A stretch of 64,000 bases of DNA, taken from positions 372,001-436,000 of the forward strand of contig NZ_JAKCPW010000007.1 in NCBI RefSeq assembly GCF_021440085.1, in the 5' to 3' direction. Below, piece by piece: positions 19,048 to 27,397 of the stretch; position 1 is the stretch's first letter, and every line of letters begins with the position of its first letter. Under the pieces are notes generated by a model that saw nothing but the letters and a program-made list of their open reading frames with translations, searched no databases and was not told where the DNA came from. The translations under genes and the position numbers were made by a program. The DNA comes from Dyadobacter sp. CY261 (GTDB taxonomy: Bacteria; Bacteroidota; Bacteroidia; Cytophagales; Spirosomataceae).

Positions 19048-19941
19048 TCAGTTTAAATTTCTGTAAGCTCTGGGCGAATAGCCGGTTTTGTTTTTGAAAA
19101 GCTTCGTAAAATGCGACGGGTGTTCAAAACCCAGGTCATAGGCTATGGCGCTGACGGGCATCTGGGTGCTCCATAGCAGGTCCTTCGCTTTGTCGATCAA
19201 CTTCAGATGAATGTGCTCGTAGGTTGATTTTCCGGTGTATCTGGTCAACAAATCGGTCAGGTAATTGGCCGAAAGGTTGAGTTGCGACGCAAAGAACTTC
19301 ACATCCGGCACACCTGTATCAATCAGCGTGTTTTGGGCAAAATAATCGTTCAAAGCCCGGTCAAATCTTTCTACAATGTCATTGCTTGCCTTGACGCGCG
19401 TCAGAAACTGGCGGTCGTAAAACCGGGAGCAGTAGGACAGGAGCAGTTCGAGGTTGGTCAGGATGAGATTGTGTGAATGCGTGTCGACATTCATCGAGAT
19501 TTCGCGGGAGATATTGGCTACGCAATCTTCCAGTACTTTTTTCTCTGCATCCGAAATGTGCAGGCATTCATGGGTGTCGTAACCGAAAAAGGAATAACTG
19601 GTTAGTTTCCGCCCCCGGCTGTCGGCGTGGAGAAAGTCGGGATGAATGTAGATCGCCCAGCCTTCTACCTTGTTTTCAATGCCGGGCGAAAGTACCTGGT
19701 TGGGTGCAGTGAACATCAGTGACCCTTCCGAGAAATCATAATCAGTGCGCCCGTATTTGAAAGAACCCTCTATTTGTTTGCAGGCAATGGAATAAAGATC
19801 CAGCCGGTATGCGGCATCTGGTATTCTATGCGACCGCTCCACCTTGGCCAGGTCCACTACGGCAATCAGCGGATGCACCGGCTTGTCGTACCGGAAGAAT
19901 GAAAGCAATTGCGATATGGATGTGATGTCGGTGTATTGCAC
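19048..19941 (-). CDS. AraC family transcriptional regulator
   Basis: The product has 297 residues: an N-terminal cupin-like sensor half (GSFKYGRTDYDFSEGSLMF) and a C-terminal AraC helix-turn-helix pair (about 200-297, with AKDLLWSTQMPVSAIAYDLG and HPSHFTKLFKNKTGYSPRAY). It lies downstream of the SDR gene at 20379-21146, with the triplicated repeat between them. AraC/SDR pairs of this sort are common in Bacteroidota and the regulator often controls the reductase, but that is inference here. Confidence 0.92.
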   Translation of the reverse strand: MQYTDITSISQLLSFFRYDKPVHPLIAVVDLAKVERSHRIPDAAYRLDLYSIACKQIEGSFKYGRTDYDFSEGSLMFTAPNQVLSPGIENKVEGWAIYIHPDFLHADSRGRKLTSYSFFGYDTHECLHISDAEKKVLEDCVANISREISMNVDTHSHNLILTNLELLLSYCSRFYDRQFLTRVKASNDIVERFDRALNDYFAQNTLIDTGVPDVKFFASQLNLSANYLTDLLTRYTGKSTYEHIHLKLIDKAKDLLWSTQMPVSAIAYDLGFEHPSHFTKLFKNKTGYSPRAYRNLN

Positions 19942-19979
19942 GGCGATTTTGAGTTAAAGTTACGTAAAAGCGGGGATGA

Positions 19980-20392
19980 CGGCTGACCGCCGACCGCTGA
20001 CCGCCGACGGCCGACCGCCGACCATAGACCGCCGACCATAGACCGCCGACCTTGGACTGACTTTTATTTGATAACCATGGTCCATGGTCCATCGTCTATG
20101 GTCAGGGCCGCAGGCCCACAAGCGGTCGGCGGTCGGCGGTCAGCCGTCATATCATAATCCACCGACCTTGGACTGACTTTTATTTGATAACCATCGTCCA
20201 TGGTCCATCGTCTATGGTCAGGGCCGCAGGCCCACAAGCGGTCGGCGGTCGGCCGTCATATCATAATCCACCGACCTTGGACTGACTTTTATTTGATAAC
20301 CATCGTCCATGGTCCATCGTCTATGGTCAGGGCCTTAGGCCCACAAGCGGTCGGCCGTCAGCGGTCGGCCGTCAGCCGTCATATCATAATCC
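19980..20392. repeat. Triplicated ~110-bp repeat with inverted GC-rich arms
   Basis: A unit opening ccgaccttggactgac recurs at 20046, 20162 and 20271 (periods 116 and 109 bp). Each unit contains cttttatttgataaccat, ggtccatcgtctatggtc, the small palindrome gggccgcaggccc (gggccttaggccc in the third), and a run of gcggtcggc/cagccgtc steps. Each unit ends tcatatcataatcc, which at 20379-20392 is the real 3' end of the SDR gene. The block 19980-20051 is a run of gaccgccgac steps complementary to the unit ends. The 437-bp gap 19942-20378 therefore consists mostly of repeats and holds no gene. Confidence 0.92.
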
Positions 20393-21146
20393 CCCCTCCA
20401 ATTTCGATGCGTTGGGCGTTTACAAAGCGGCTGTCTTCCGAAAGTAGCGATGCTACGAAATCGCCCACGTCTTCGGCTTCGCCCAGGCGACCGAGGGCCG
20501 TCATGGTGGCGATCTGGGCACGGTGGCTTTCGTCGCCTTTTCCACCTCCGAATTCCGTATCGATCGCGCCGGGAGCTACGCTGTTCACACGGATTCTGCG
20601 CGCGGCATATTCCTTGGCAAAATAGCGCGTCAGACCTTCGACGCCTGCTTTCAGCGCGCCGTACACCGCCACTCCTGGGAATGCAAAACGCGCTAGGCCG
20701 GAAGAAATGTTAATGACCTGCCCGCCATCCACGATCAGGGGGATCAGTTTTTGGGTCAGGAAAAAGACGCCTTTGAAATTCACATCCACGAGCCGGTCAA
20801 AAATCTCTTCCGTCGTGTCTTTGATCAGCGTGCGTTGGGAAATGCCTGCATTGTTAACGAGGTAGTCAAAGTCTTCGCGGCCCCATTCTGCTTTGAGCGC
20901 CTGGGAAACCTGGTCGGCGAAATTGACGAATGTGCTGGTTTTAGCGGTGTCCAAATGCATTGCCACGGCCTTGCCACCGTTGCTGTTGATCGTTTCGGCC
21001 ACGGCCTGGCCTTGCTCTGGGTTGCTATTGTAGGTCAGGATGACGTCGATGCCGCGTGCCGCTGCACTCAACGCGATACTTTTGCCTATTCCCCGGCTGC
21101 CGCCTGTTACGAGGACGATTTTCGATGAGTGATTTTTTGTATCCAT
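20379..21146 (-). CDS. SDR family oxidoreductase (FabG-like)
   Basis: A 255-residue classical SDR with TGGSRGIG at residues 14-21, NNAG at 98-101, and catalytic Ser148/149, Tyr162 and Lys166 (YGALK). The C-terminus is IEIGGGIMI. It fits NAD(P)H-dependent 3-oxoacyl or sugar-alcohol reductases; the exact substrate is open. The last 14 bp of the gene are copied twice more in the intergenic repeat downstream. An AraC regulator gene follows after the repeat. Confidence 0.93.
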   Translation of the reverse strand: MDTKNHSSKIVLVTGGSRGIGKSIALSAAARGIDVILTYNSNPEQGQAVAETINSNGGKAVAMHLDTAKTSTFVNFADQVSQALKAEWGREDFDYLVNNAGISQRTLIKDTTEEIFDRLVDVNFKGVFFLTQKLIPLIVDGGQVINISSGLARFAFPGVAVYGALKAGVEGLTRYFAKEYAARRIRVNSVAPGAIDTEFGGGKGDESHRAQIATMTALGRLGEAEDVGDFVASLLSEDSRFVNAQRIEIGGGIMI

Positions 21147-21396
21147 GATTTCTGATGTTTTGGTTGATACAAAGTTCGCTCACCGGGCTGCCATCCATTT
21201 TGACGATCTATGGATATACTTATACATTCCACGGAAGTAAGTCAAAAACCCTTGCCCGTCGGCTCACACTTGCAGTATTCCGACTACCGGCCGACTTTGG
21301 CATAATTCTTTCCATCGCCGTCCCGATTTACTTATCAATCCCAGGTCGCGCTGCAAAATGGAGCGTATATCTGAATAAATTCTAAAACGCCACCCA

Positions 21397-21660
21397 ATGG
21401 ACTTTATAGAAGGGCTGGGCCTTGTTGCCGGGATATGCACATCGTCGGCGGTTATTCCCCAGCTGGTTACGACCATTAAAAAGAAGAAAGCCAGCGAGGT
21501 ATCGATGACCATGTTTATCGTGCTGCTCACTGGCAATGCACTGTGGGTCTATTATGGTCTTGACAAAAAGGACATTCCCATCATTTCCACAAACATTTTC
21601 ACCATATGCCTGAACGTGGCCATGCTGTTTTTGAAGTATAAATACAAAGACAACGATTGA
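21397..21660 (+). CDS. SemiSWEET sugar transporter
   Basis: The 87-residue protein has three membrane helices (about 5-24, 38-56 and 62-80), the length of a bacterial SemiSWEET, which works as a dimer of two three-helix bundles. The PQ-loop motif is present at Pro21-Gln22-Leu23 in helix 1, and the helix-2 segment TGNALWVYYG carries the Asn and Trp that line the sugar pocket in this family. It should carry out facilitated passage of mono- or disaccharides across the inner membrane. No sugar-catabolic gene is adjacent. Confidence 0.9.
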   Translation: MDFIEGLGLVAGICTSSAVIPQLVTTIKKKKASEVSMTMFIVLLTGNALWVYYGLDKKDIPIISTNIFTICLNVAMLFLKYKYKDND

Positions 21661-21891
21661 TTCAACCAATCAGCTATCGGCTTGTCCGCTGTCGGATCTG
21701 CATTGTTCACTATCGGATGAGAAGTTTGAATATTTGCGGCTATTGCTACCGTCAGCTGTCAGGCAATCCGGGCTGCATTGGATGACCCGGCAAAGGCCAT
21801 GCGGAGCGAATAAGGTGAGAAATAGAGGTTGAGCTATTTATCAAAACATTACATTTGCCAAACATCCCTTTGGCCTGATAAATCGTTCTTC

Positions 21892-23475
21892 ATGCATAAC
21901 ATTTTACCCTTTCTACTTGCAATGGTAGCGGCCATTGTATTGCTGAATATGTGGGCTGCGAAGCTGAAAATCGCATATCCTATTTTGCTGGTGATGGCCG
22001 GGTTGCTGGTCAGCTTCGTTCCGGGGCTGCCCCTGGTCGAGGTTCATCCCGACCTTATCTTTTTTATTTTCCTGCCGCCGTTACTATTTGAAGCCGCCTG
22101 GTCCATTTCCCTCAAAGAAATGAAAAAGTGGTGGAGGATTATCGGGAGTTTTGCTTTCCTGGTCGTGTTCTTCACCGCATTTTCGGTGGCGGTTACTGCG
22201 AATCATTTCATTCCGGGATTCAGCATTGCATTGGGCTTTTTGTTGGGAGGAATTGTATCCCCGCCCGATGCCGTGAGCACGGGCGCGATCATGAAATTTG
22301 TGAAAGTCCCCAGATCCACTTCTGCCATCCTGGAAGGGGAAAGTTTATTGAACGATGCTTCTTCGCTTATCATCTTCCGCTTTGCATTGGCGGCTGTGGG
22401 AACGGGGCAGTTTATCTGGCAGGATGCAGCTGTCAGCTTTTTATGGATGGTGATCGGCGGTTCGGGCATTGGGCTACTGATCGCCTGGTTTTTTGTCCAG
22501 GCACAGAAACGCCTGCCTACCGATGCACCGTCGGATATTGCATTGACGTTGATCGAACCTTATTTTATGTATTGGGCTGCCGAGCAGATGCATTGTTCGG
22601 GCGTGCTGGCTGTGGTGAGCGGTGGACTGATGATGTCGGCAAACCGGCTGGTTTTTCTGAACAGCGCGAGCCGCATCCGGGGTTTTAGTGTGTGGGAAAG
22701 CTTTGTGTTTATTTTAAATGGCGTGGTATTCCTCATCATCGGTCTTGAACTTCCGGAAATTGTCGAAGGCTTGCGGAGCGATGGCATCCGGTTACAGACA
22801 GCGATCGGCTATGGCTTATTGGTTACGTGTGTTTTGGTCATTTCAAGAATTATCAGTTCCTACTGTGCGATGATCGCCACGCTAATCTTCCGGCCCAGCG
22901 TCGCGCCACGTGCCAGTTCCAACGCCCGCCGACTGCTCATGCCATTGCTGCTCGGCTGGACCGGCATGCGCGGCGTTGTATCGTTGGCGGCTGCATTGGC
23001 CATTCCCATTACCCTCGACGGCGGCACACCATTCCCGCACAGGAACCTGATCCTCTTCATTACCTTCATCGCGATACTGTCGACGCTCCTGGTTCAGGGC
23101 CTCACACTTCCGTACATTATCAGGCGGGGACGGTTGCTGGAAGGCATCGCGAACGAGGAATCGGAGGAGCTGACCCGGCAAAAAATGAAGCGCGGGCTCA
23201 AACAGCATGTGTACGAGTTTCTCAAAAACAAATACGAAAACGAACCGAACGGTCTTGGAGGGATGGAGAAATTCCTGCGACAATGGGAAGAGAGGGCCAA
23301 GGCGACCGAGGATAGCTGGATGAATGAAAAGACCAAGGCAATCTTTGTGGAATTGCTTGAAACGCAGCGTCAATATCTTGTTGAACTGAATAAGGACCCG
23401 AAGATCGACGAGGAAATCATCCGCCAGCAGCTGTACCAGATCGATTTGGAGGAGGAGCGGTTAAAAATCATCTGA
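21892..23475 (+). CDS. CPA1 family Na+/H+ antiporter
   Basis: I choose the start at 21892 (MHNILPFLLAMVAAIVLLN), which gives 527 residues and opens directly in the first membrane helix; 21 more open codons lie upstream. About 12 membrane segments are visible. CPA1 signatures are FIFLPPLLFEAAW, the ion-binding region GIVSPPDAVSTGAI and EGESLLNDASSLIIF. A charged cytoplasmic tail of roughly 120 residues follows. It should exchange cytoplasmic Na+ (or K+) for protons in pH and salt homeostasis. The gene stands alone and converges with the barrel protein gene at 23494. Confidence 0.94.
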   Translation: MHNILPFLLAMVAAIVLLNMWAAKLKIAYPILLVMAGLLVSFVPGLPLVEVHPDLIFFIFLPPLLFEAAWSISLKEMKKWWRIIGSFAFLVVFFTAFSVAVTANHFIPGFSIALGFLLGGIVSPPDAVSTGAIMKFVKVPRSTSAILEGESLLNDASSLIIFRFALAAVGTGQFIWQDAAVSFLWMVIGGSGIGLLIAWFFVQAQKRLPTDAPSDIALTLIEPYFMYWAAEQMHCSGVLAVVSGGLMMSANRLVFLNSASRIRGFSVWESFVFILNGVVFLIIGLELPEIVEGLRSDGIRLQTAIGYGLLVTCVLVISRIISSYCAMIATLIFRPSVAPRASSNARRLLMPLLLGWTGMRGVVSLAAALAIPITLDGGTPFPHRNLILFITFIAILSTLLVQGLTLPYIIRRGRLLEGIANEESEELTRQKMKRGLKQHVYEFLKNKYENEPNGLGGMEKFLRQWEERAKATEDSWMNEKTKAIFVELLETQRQYLVELNKDPKIDEEIIRQQLYQIDLEEERLKII

Positions 23476-23493
23476 CCAAACCGCTCCCCGCCA

Positions 23494-24174
23494 TTATTTC
23501 CGGTTGAAGCCGAAGGTGTAGGCAAGCGTCACATTCGCGAACAGACCTTTGGTGGCCGTAAAACCTTGCGGAGCGGCCTTGTAGGTTTCCGCCCGGTCGG
23601 TTACCTTGTTAAAGTAGGTAAATTTATCGTCGTCGAGCGACGTCCATACGTTCGGCCAGTAGCGTACGCTGGGCATGATCAGGATTCCCGCCAACGCATT
23701 CTCCTGTCGGCGGAAAGGATAGTATCGATAATACGCGCCGGCCCCCAATGTTACTGTTTTATAGGTGGTCAACGGCTTGGTTTCTTCCGCTTTCCCATCA
23801 TAATTCAACTCATAAAAATGGATTTTCGGCTCAAACCGGATGTCGAATTCCGGGGTGATGCGGTAACCAATGCCAACTCCCAACGTTTGTTTGAGCTTTT
23901 CGGCCAGGTGTTGCCGCTGTGCCACCAGTGAGGCGGCATTTCCATCGAAATGGAGGTTAAAACCGTGAGAATAATCGAATACGAAACGGTTGGTCGTGTA
24001 TTCGGCCTGTACATTGAACCCGCCCAACAGGATCTGACTTACCCCGCCACCCAGGGTAAAGCGGTTCGAATAGGGGAACTGCGGGCGGTTTTTGTAAACC
24101 TGTTGTGCTGATAGGTCGGTTAAAGAACCGAGCAAAATAGCTGCGGTGGCAAATAACTTCATAATGTTTTTCAT
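23494..24174 (-). CDS. Predicted outer-membrane beta-barrel protein, function unknown
   Basis: A 226-residue protein with a signal peptide (residues 1-23, ending LSAQ). The mature part alternates aromatic and polar residues in short strands (FTLGGGVSQILLGGFNVQAEY, TLGAGAYYRYYPF) and ends LAYTFGFNRK, as in small 8- to 10-strand barrels. I do not recognise a named family. A 65-residue protein gene lies 53 bp upstream on the same strand and may be co-transcribed. Confidence 0.75.
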   Translation of the reverse strand: MKNIMKLFATAAILLGSLTDLSAQQVYKNRPQFPYSNRFTLGGGVSQILLGGFNVQAEYTTNRFVFDYSHGFNLHFDGNAASLVAQRQHLAEKLKQTLGVGIGYRITPEFDIRFEPKIHFYELNYDGKAEETKPLTTYKTVTLGAGAYYRYYPFRRQENALAGILIMPSVRYWPNVWTSLDDDKFTYFNKVTDRAETYKAAPQGFTATKGLFANVTLAYTFGFNRK

Positions 24175-24227
24175 GACTAGGAGATTTGATTAAAATGGGG
24201 TGTGAAGAAAATGGGAAAGTGCATTGG

Positions 24228-24425
24228 TCACACGGCTTGCTGGGCAAGTTCATACTGCCGGGCGTGGCGCTGTTCCGCCAGCGATTCTTCGAGTTGGACC
24301 GTCGTAAACATGGAAAGAAAGAAAACCAGTAAGTCTTCATTCGTTTGGGCGAGCGACGTTTCGGAGGTTTGAGGCGTGTCATTCGCAATTGAACTGCGGT
24401 ATTCTGACTGTCTTAAGTTTTTCAT
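24228..24425 (-). CDS. Small hypothetical protein, 65 residues
   Basis: The start chosen is 24425 (MKNLRQSEYRSSIAND); a longer frame to 24596 overlaps the MOSC gene and is unlikely. The N-terminal third is polar, and the rest is an amphipathic helix with a hydrophobic patch (EDLLVFFLSMFTTVQLEES) and a Gln/Arg/Glu tail. There is no Cys and no signal peptide. No family was recognised. It precedes the barrel protein gene by 53 bp. Confidence 0.5.
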   Translation of the reverse strand: MKNLRQSEYRSSIANDTPQTSETSLAQTNEDLLVFFLSMFTTVQLEESLAEQRHARQYELAQQAV

Positions 24426-24510
24426 AATGAGTAGGTTATGTTTTGAACAATACAAAATTAACCTCTCTTGAAAGGAATACTCCGAAGCATTGAGTGGATG
24501 AAGATCTGGA

Positions 24511-25338
24511 TTAGTGATCGGCGGATTTATCGAGCGATCGGTTGGCGGTGACCGTAAGAATATCTCCCTCACGCACAACACCTTCTGCGGTAGCAATCAG
24601 ATTTTGGCCGAAATGGATTTTACGGTCTTCTCTGCGATAAGAGGCCAGCGATTTCAACGGTTGCTTGCCTTTTTCGCCTGTGGCCGGGTCGACATTCACC
24701 ATCACACAACGATCACAGCGCGACGGCGCAGCGAAAGCCGCATCGCCCATGCGGAAGCGGAACCAATGGTCGTCGGCATAAGGCAATGCGCCTGCTATCA
24801 CAAAATTGGGACGGAAACGCCTGACGCTGACGCTATCATCAAGGCGCGTATTGAGGTCATCGATCGATGACTGGCTGACCAGATGGTAAGGGAAATCATC
24901 CGCAAAGCTCAGTGCGCCTTGCGGGTAATCGGGAACCGAAAAAGATCTTTTGGATAAATTTTCCTGCATACGAACGAGCGATACGGCCCTGCCGAGCCGC
25001 TCGCTGAGCCAATGGTCGGCCTGCTGTCCTTCCGAGCGCGAGGTTACCCAATCATCCCACACTTTTACCTGACGCACGATCCCTGCGGCCGATAAAAAGG
25101 GCACCAGGAGATGGTTTTCTGCGTTTCCGCACTCGCTTAGCAAGAGGCCTTCCGAAGTTACCCCGGCCTGGATCAGGGCCATTTGGGGCAAAGCTCGCTG
25201 GGTCAGAAAGATGCCGTTTTTTCCGGTAATCATCCATTGCCGGTCATATTCCAGCCCGGCCCAACCGGCCCGGCATTGCGTTACGCGTTGACCAGCCAGC
25301 GATTTGACAGGATAAACCCATATCTCAGATAAATACAT
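24511..25338 (-). CDS. MOSC domain protein (YcbX-like)
   Basis: The start is at 25338 (MYLSEIWVYPVKSLAG), matching the usual start of MOSC proteins with an N-terminal beta-barrel; it gives 275 residues. The N-terminal MOSC_N domain (1-120) is followed by the MOSC domain (about 125-265) with the conserved Cys in RCDRCVMVNVDPATG. MOSC proteins transfer or use sulfur carried on Cys and bind molybdenum cofactor; E. coli YcbX reduces N-hydroxylated compounds. The gene starts 28 bp after the flavoprotein gene ends, so the two form an operon and may share electrons. That link is inference. Confidence 0.9.
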   Translation of the reverse strand: MYLSEIWVYPVKSLAGQRVTQCRAGWAGLEYDRQWMITGKNGIFLTQRALPQMALIQAGVTSEGLLLSECGNAENHLLVPFLSAAGIVRQVKVWDDWVTSRSEGQQADHWLSERLGRAVSLVRMQENLSKRSFSVPDYPQGALSFADDFPYHLVSQSSIDDLNTRLDDSVSVRRFRPNFVIAGALPYADDHWFRFRMGDAAFAAPSRCDRCVMVNVDPATGEKGKQPLKSLASYRREDRKIHFGQNLIATAEGVVREGDILTVTANRSLDKSADH

Positions 25339-25366
25339 CGGGGACACGTTCTTAGGCAGTTCATAT

Positions 25367-27121
25367 TCAGCATTCCGCATGCATGGGCGGATGCCGGGCA
25401 TTGAATACGTCGGCCAGCTTTTCAACAATGCAGCGCGATGCTTCTTCACAAAAATCCAGTCCCGAGTAATCGGGATTGTACCCGCCGATATAAGGCACGG
25501 CCATCATGTAAATGCGCTCGTTGGGTATGCCAAATTCGTTGACGATCTGGAAATGGTCGGTAATAGTAATGCCCGGCACTTTCAGGAAAAAATCGCCATT
25601 GTTGTTGCTGACGATCAAGTCATTCCCTTCACCCTTCAATTTTTCGGCCTCTTCGGCAGATTTAAACCGAATAACAGCCTGGCTGACGGATTTTTTCATG
25701 GTAAGTCCCGGAAACGGTAAATCCTCAGCGGACAAATGCGGTTGTCCCGAACAATCCACAAACGTTGGGTAACGGATGGCGTGCTTTTTACCCTGCTCGT
25801 CGGTGCAATGGTAGCGGATGCCACCTTCTTTCAAGGGTTCAACCTTGCTTTCCTGGCCCACTGAAACGATGTCGAGCCGTCCTGCGTCGTGCAGGGCGAA
25901 AAGTTCATTGCAGGAGGATTGGGGGGCAAAAGCGATCACCACGGAAATCAATGGCATGAGCACATTTTTAAGCCTGAGCATATCCTCGGCCGAGAGGTAT
26001 TTAGCCGGATAATTCATCGTGAAGCTCAGTTCGGCCAGCATTTCCTTCCAGTATATAGACTTCCGTTGCTCGATCGATTTCTCGGCTTCTTCATATTCCT
26101 CCCGGAAAAGCTCGAACGGTTCCTTATTTTCTCGCATCGACATGATCAGGTCTACAAACGCTTCCACCTTCATGTTTTTAATGCGCTTATAAAGTGCAGG
26201 GTCGCTCTTTTGAAAACCGCGCTTGAAATTCTGATCGAACACAAAGTCGAGCGAGAGGAATCCGCCGTTCTCTTTTCTGTTCTGTTCGATTTCCTCCCGG
26301 GTCAGCAGCGATTCACGCGATAACCTGGGCTGCTGCAAATGGAAGCGGATCGCAGGCAGGAGGCCATTCCGCGAATGCATGACAATTTTAAACTTTTCGC
26401 TCCCTTCGGCGGGGATGAATTTGAGCTTCCCTTCGCCCGTTTCTTCAAACCTTCCATTATGCCGCGCCAGCGTGCGGATCGCATCGATAGCCGTGAGGGA
26501 GGAGCCTTTGATAGCCACGGGGTGGTTCAGCTGCAAGGCCAGCTTGGCGGGCGGATAAGGGGAAAGGAAATAGCCTTTCTTACTATTTTCCCCTTTTTCG
26601 GGCCAGCGATGGCCAGCGCAGACGACGACAACATCAAACTCGAATGTTTTCCCCGATGCAAGGCTTAAAACCGCCTTTTCCTCTTCACGGCAATCCGTCA
26701 GGTCGGTTACCTCCGCATTCAGGTGCAACTTAACAGCCTTACCCCGGGAATGTGCTTGCTCACACAGCAATTCAAACTGTCCCGCAAGGTATTTGCCGAA
26801 CAGCAATCTTGGAAGCACATGATGTTGTGTGAAATTATCTTTGTCCACTGCAAACTGGTCCGGCAGTTGGCCGGCCATTTCATCCAGCCAGCGGATCAGG
26901 GAAATGGCCAGGGGTGGGATTTCATTTCCCGAAACGTTGGTGACGTGCTCGCTGTTGGCCCCCTGCGCACTATACGGCATTCCCGCGCCCACTACCTGGC
27001 TTTTTTCAAAAATTTCGACCTCCAAATCCATTTCGAGGCTCACTAAATGCTTTAACAGATATAAACAGCTCGGACCTGCGCCCACGATGCCGATTTTTTT
27101 TTGGGGTTTTTGTTGGTTCAT
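25367..27121 (-). CDS. FAD/NAD(P)-binding protein (NAD_binding_9 type)
   Basis: The product has 584 residues. The N-terminal Rossmann motif is IGIVGAGPSCLYLLKHL, followed by EIFEKSQVVGAGMPYS, the pattern of the FAD-NAD(P)-binding PF13454 family. A second dinucleotide segment lies around VVVVCAGHRWPEKGENS, and the C-terminal part includes FVDCSGQPHLSAEDLPFPG. Relatives oxidise or hydroxylate unknown small substrates. It is followed at 28 bp by the MOSC gene, which suggests a flavin-to-MOSC redox pair. The 276-bp gap upstream (27122-27397) holds the divergent promoters and no gene. Confidence 0.85.
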   Translation of the reverse strand: MNQQKPQKKIGIVGAGPSCLYLLKHLVSLEMDLEVEIFEKSQVVGAGMPYSAQGANSEHVTNVSGNEIPPLAISLIRWLDEMAGQLPDQFAVDKDNFTQHHVLPRLLFGKYLAGQFELLCEQAHSRGKAVKLHLNAEVTDLTDCREEEKAVLSLASGKTFEFDVVVVCAGHRWPEKGENSKKGYFLSPYPPAKLALQLNHPVAIKGSSLTAIDAIRTLARHNGRFEETGEGKLKFIPAEGSEKFKIVMHSRNGLLPAIRFHLQQPRLSRESLLTREEIEQNRKENGGFLSLDFVFDQNFKRGFQKSDPALYKRIKNMKVEAFVDLIMSMRENKEPFELFREEYEEAEKSIEQRKSIYWKEMLAELSFTMNYPAKYLSAEDMLRLKNVLMPLISVVIAFAPQSSCNELFALHDAGRLDIVSVGQESKVEPLKEGGIRYHCTDEQGKKHAIRYPTFVDCSGQPHLSAEDLPFPGLTMKKSVSQAVIRFKSAEEAEKLKGEGNDLIVSNNNGDFFLKVPGITITDHFQIVNEFGIPNERIYMMAVPYIGGYNPDYSGLDFCEEASRCIVEKLADVFNARHPPMHAEC

Positions 27122-27397
27122 TTTTGTTGCGGGTTTCTCGCGCCGATGGCGGTAAAAACTTGTTATAAAACCCCGTGCCAGGGATTGCGGGCGGTTCTTA
27201 CTAGCCGACGATAAGCATGAATGCTTCCTGGCTCACAGCAAGTGAATTATGTAAACTGTTTTAAGTAATAGAGGGCTTTGTAACCATAAATATTACTACA
27301 AGTAGGAAATGTGTTGTACCGTATTATAGAAATAAAGTATTAGAGACAAGAATTTGATTTACAACGAATTTTATACTGTCAACCAAACATTAGCCAT

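Noticed and set aside
20046..20392. Possible CRISPR array
   Set aside because: Only three units, the full 110-bp unit repeats with no unique spacers, and no cas genes are near.
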